From Diprion similis (taxonomy: Eukaryota > Arthropoda > Insecta > Hymenoptera > Diprionidae): DNA of 64,000 nucleotides. The stretch lies in NCBI RefSeq assembly GCF_021155765.1, contig NC_060116.1:13144001-13208000 (forward strand). Direction: 5' to 3'. A model generated the notes under the pieces. The model did no database searches. It had not been told where the DNA came from and saw nothing but the letters and a program-made list of their open reading frames with translations. Shown here piece by piece: positions 60,932 through 64,000 of the stretch (position 1 is its first letter; the number at the start of each line of letters is the position of its first letter). The position numbers and the translations under genes are program-made.

Positions 60932-61555
60932 TACCGAATACTTGTGAATATCAATTTTTTCATAATATTCAGAAGTAACACAGTTTAAATATCGCAAATA
61001 TTTATCGATAAACTAATACAAACCAATAAAATCAAACGTATGTTTGAGAACATTTTTAGGACAGACTTTAAACTATACATCGCATTCGCCGTACTGCGAT
61101 ACACGCAATTATGTCAATTGATCATGATTTGGAAGATCTATCTTATGCCCACATATATTCCTCGTAAATATTTCGATGGTTGAGTCCTTTTACTGCGGTA
61201 CACGATCACAGGTAAGCATTATCAATTATGAAGTTTCCTATACCTACACTAAAGAGCGCGTCGAATCGGCCAAGTGAAGTTTTTCTGCGCTGGAAATTTC
61301 TTCCTCTCTGTATGATTATTCTTATTATACTTCTGCGTATTTTTTTTCTCCTTTGGCGTACAGTCCGTCCATACTTGTTTCTCTCGATCTCCTCAGACTA
61401 CGCCGACCGCTTGGGTTGGCTGGTCAGCTTGCGTGCGAAGTTAGTTTGTAGCAGTTTTTGTTCTTCCGACGTTACCGTACAGGTTTTCTACGATGATCTA
61501 AACGTGCGACAGACACTCTAGTTGATAACAACCAATAATTTATTGTGAAGCTATA
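60932..61555 (+). promoter_or_regulatory. Upstream region of copy F
   Basis: Carries the conserved block at about 61392-61440 (AGACTACGCCGACC...GGCTGGTCAG) and a kappaB-like GGAAATTTCT beginning at 61292, about 265 bp before the ATG, in step with copies D and E. No coding region. Confidence 0.45.
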
Positions 61556-64000
61556 ATGACGGCAATATTCGACGTTAAATGTGCCGCGGTTTTGACTTTC
61601 GTTTATGGTGAGTGATTGAGTCATGATTTTGAGTGTAGTGGATACAGATAGTTGTGTACGATGCAATTCGATGCACATATAAAGCGGATTATCATCCTTG
61701 TAAAGTCTTTTGTCATTTCCGAATTCAACCTGCTGCGTCGCAGTAAATGGGAGAAGAATCAATTTTCTCAGGTTATAACCAAATCATTTTTAATAATGGA
61801 GTTTAATGAAAATTGTGTTGAATTTTAAATCGAACAATTTCCTCACAGCGCTGTAAAGTTGTGGCAACATGCCGATGAAGTTCATTGCTCGAAAGCGAAT
61901 TCGTTTTCTAAATATCACTGTCGCTGAAGACTGAAGAATAGATTTTCCCTTCAGGCAGCATTCATATTTTCTTCATTGAAAGCAAATCAGACAAGACTTG
62001 CTTTATTTAATAGCTCAATATACGTATAGGGATAATAAAAACCGGTTCTTTCTCAATTTCGATGTAGTTAATAATATGGTTTATTCCTTCTATATACATA
62101 TATCTAAGTGCATTAATGATACGTGTTTGTTAACCTTGCGATCTATCGCCGTTAAAGGTCACTGAAAAATTTCAACAAAGTTGATACGATAAGGAATGTT
62201 TCTCAATGTAATAAAGTCTCAACAAAGATTCATGACACGACACGGTTACGCGGACACCGTTTATCCTTGACTAGTAAGATTCTCAGGAATATCAATCACA
62301 GGAAAATGTTCGTTTTCTTCTACGGTCAGGGAGTTCTCCTAATCGCTTTTACTAGTACTAACTGAAAACACTGTACGAGTACAAGGAATGGATAAGCCGG
62401 GAATGTTTTTGATATTGCTTGGTAATCCTCCCATCCTCTTCCTAACTCGTACGATTAATATAACTCTGGAGCTAAAAATAAGCTGATTTTTATAAGATTA
62501 TAACCCAGATAATTACCATCCGACGCACGTCATGCGAGTGAAACCGCAGACTTTATACAGACAGTTGTAACGGCGATGCGAAGGAAGTTACCTCAAGTGT
62601 GAGCATATTCAGTCGGATTATCACATGTGCAAAGACACAGTACAAAGGAAATGTGAAATTGAGTAGATAAAGAATTATTTTGTCACTCCGATAAAACATT
62701 GACTATAAATAACGGTGCCCGATGCAATAAAAGATTTGAAAAAATATGACGTTTGACAAATAGGTCGTTAATTTTCTCTTTAATTGTAAAGTATGAATGC
62801 ACATAGCATATGATTGCAATGGCATGTTTCAATTAAATATGATGCAATCGAAAGTAACGATCAAGATACATATTTGAAAAATAGATCGACAATTTTCTTT
62901 AAATACGATCAGTCTTCAATGTTATAAAATTTATATGCTAGATTCAAACAATGCGTTCAGAGCTTACGAGTGTCACCAGTGTTACGATTTTTTTCACTTA
63001 CTGTTTGTTGCATGATAAAAAATACATATTAAAAACTTCTGAAACGCATTCTTAATCAATTATTGAAACTATTTGTTTTCGGGTGGCATTTCTCGGCGCC
63101 TAGTCCTCTTCGTATTCGATAACGTTCAAGAAGTCGTTGGAGATTCGCTACGGAACGATGATTTCGAAAATAATTGCGGGTAAGTGGATATCAGAATTCG
63201 ATTCGAAGATTTATCCGGTCCATAACACACAACTATGCAGACTAATTCGTCAGCCAAAATACGGATTTTACTATTTTATCACATCATGTGTCGTCATCTA
63301 ATTCATACATCTTAACTGCTGTCCACTCACTACGGAAAAACATAATTGTACATTATTTGAAATGCCATCATCATTCCAAACAGTGGTGGAGCCAATCACA
63401 CGACTACGCTCGAGTCGGCCATCCGTTGGAAAAGAGAAACGGAAACGAGTGGCCTAAGACGACCGTCGCCTTGTCCGGTGCCACCGCAGCCAAGTAACGG
63501 CCAGTGGAAGCTTCATCGAACACTTTGTGACAGCAACAGGGAATGCGATGTTGCTCAAGGTCTTCATCTCGATCCTGGTAGCCAGCTGGTATATACCTGC
63601 AGACCCAACTACAGGATAAAAGGGAGTACTGACGTCTTCTGCGGAGTCAGGGGAACATGGTCGGAAATTCCTGAGTGTATTGGTGAGTCCAATCTTAATA
63701 AAATCTTATGCAAATAGATTTTAACATAAAAGTGACGCAGCATTAGAGCAGTTGCAGCCAATGAATCGGACGGACATGAATCTTAATCAAATGCTGTTTC
63801 AGAGATAAAATGCGACGCTTTGAACTCCCCGTCGACGATCGCTTCATGCTATAATTTGGGCAAGTTGGTGAGCTGCGACACCGCGGTTTCTCCGGGTATA
63901 CGAGCCCAAGTATCTTGTCGCCAGGGATACAGGATGGACACGAGTTCCTTAACGAGTCGCAGAGATATCATCGTGTGCACTTCGAACGGAACGTGGGAAC
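61556..64000 (+). CDS. Copy F: 5' part of a sixth ModSP/HP14-like protease, LDLa exon missing
   Basis: Partial, cut by the window end. Exons: 61556-61607, 63104-63179, 63384-63682, and 63803 to beyond 64000. The first two exons give a signal peptide closely related to those of D and E, ending in ...NNCG. The next in-frame exon is already the CCP exon (PCPVPPQPSNGQWKLH...), followed by the start of the CCP-like exon (EIKCDALNSPSTIASC). The LDLa exon found between these positions in D and E is absent: I see no LDLa sequence in the 63180-63383 intron, and the GG/T phase joins correctly without it. The first intron (61608-63103) is about 1.5 kb of noncoding AT-rich DNA. Confidence 0.7.

Overview
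This window looks like nuclear DNA from a holometabolous insect. Genes are split by short GT-AG introns (about 70-900 bp), spacers are AT-rich, and every conserved protein has a clear animal reading. I favour a hymenopteran, possibly a sawfly, but that is only an impression from gene content and intron style. No rRNA, tRNA, CRISPR or bacterial features were seen.

The left third (1-21,300) holds five single-copy conserved genes: a salt-inducible kinase (SIK1/2 type, +), mitochondrial ribosomal protein L41 (-), hormone-sensitive lipase (+), the N-terminal acetyltransferase NAA50 (-) and the tRNA pseudouridine synthase PUS1 (+). All splice into intact frames. The SIK upstream region has perfect CRE palindromes, suggestive of cAMP/CREB feedback.

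The right two thirds (24,742-64,000) are a head-to-tail array of six secreted modular serine protease genes, called copies A-F here. They have the ModSP/HP14 module order: LDLa repeats, a CCP (sushi) domain, a second six-cysteine CCP-like ('Wonton'-type) domain, and a chymotrypsin-fold protease domain (SP). The unusual feature is that the CCP/CCP-like/SP block occurs twice in one predicted protein, joined by a fast-changing proline/threonine/glycine-rich hinge. The two halves share intron phases and nearly identical exon lengths; the central SP exon is 334 nt in 9 of 10 cases.

Where a competent protease exists, it is exactly one of the two heads. Copies A and B have a pseudo-protease first head and an intact second head. 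Copy E has an intact first head and a damaged second head. Copy D has an intact first head and has lost the second. Copy C is dead in both heads. LDLa number also changes (A-C two, D one hybrid, E three, F none before its first CCP). Copies A-C share one type of signal exon and D-F another. By family analogy these would be initiators or regulators of Toll/melanization-type immune cascades. The array appears to be diversifying by unequal crossing-over.

Other items include a candidate small secreted-peptide gene on the minus strand between D and E, three foldback elements in introns of the array, coding minisatellites in the hinges, and kappaB-like sites at matching positions upstream of D, E and F.
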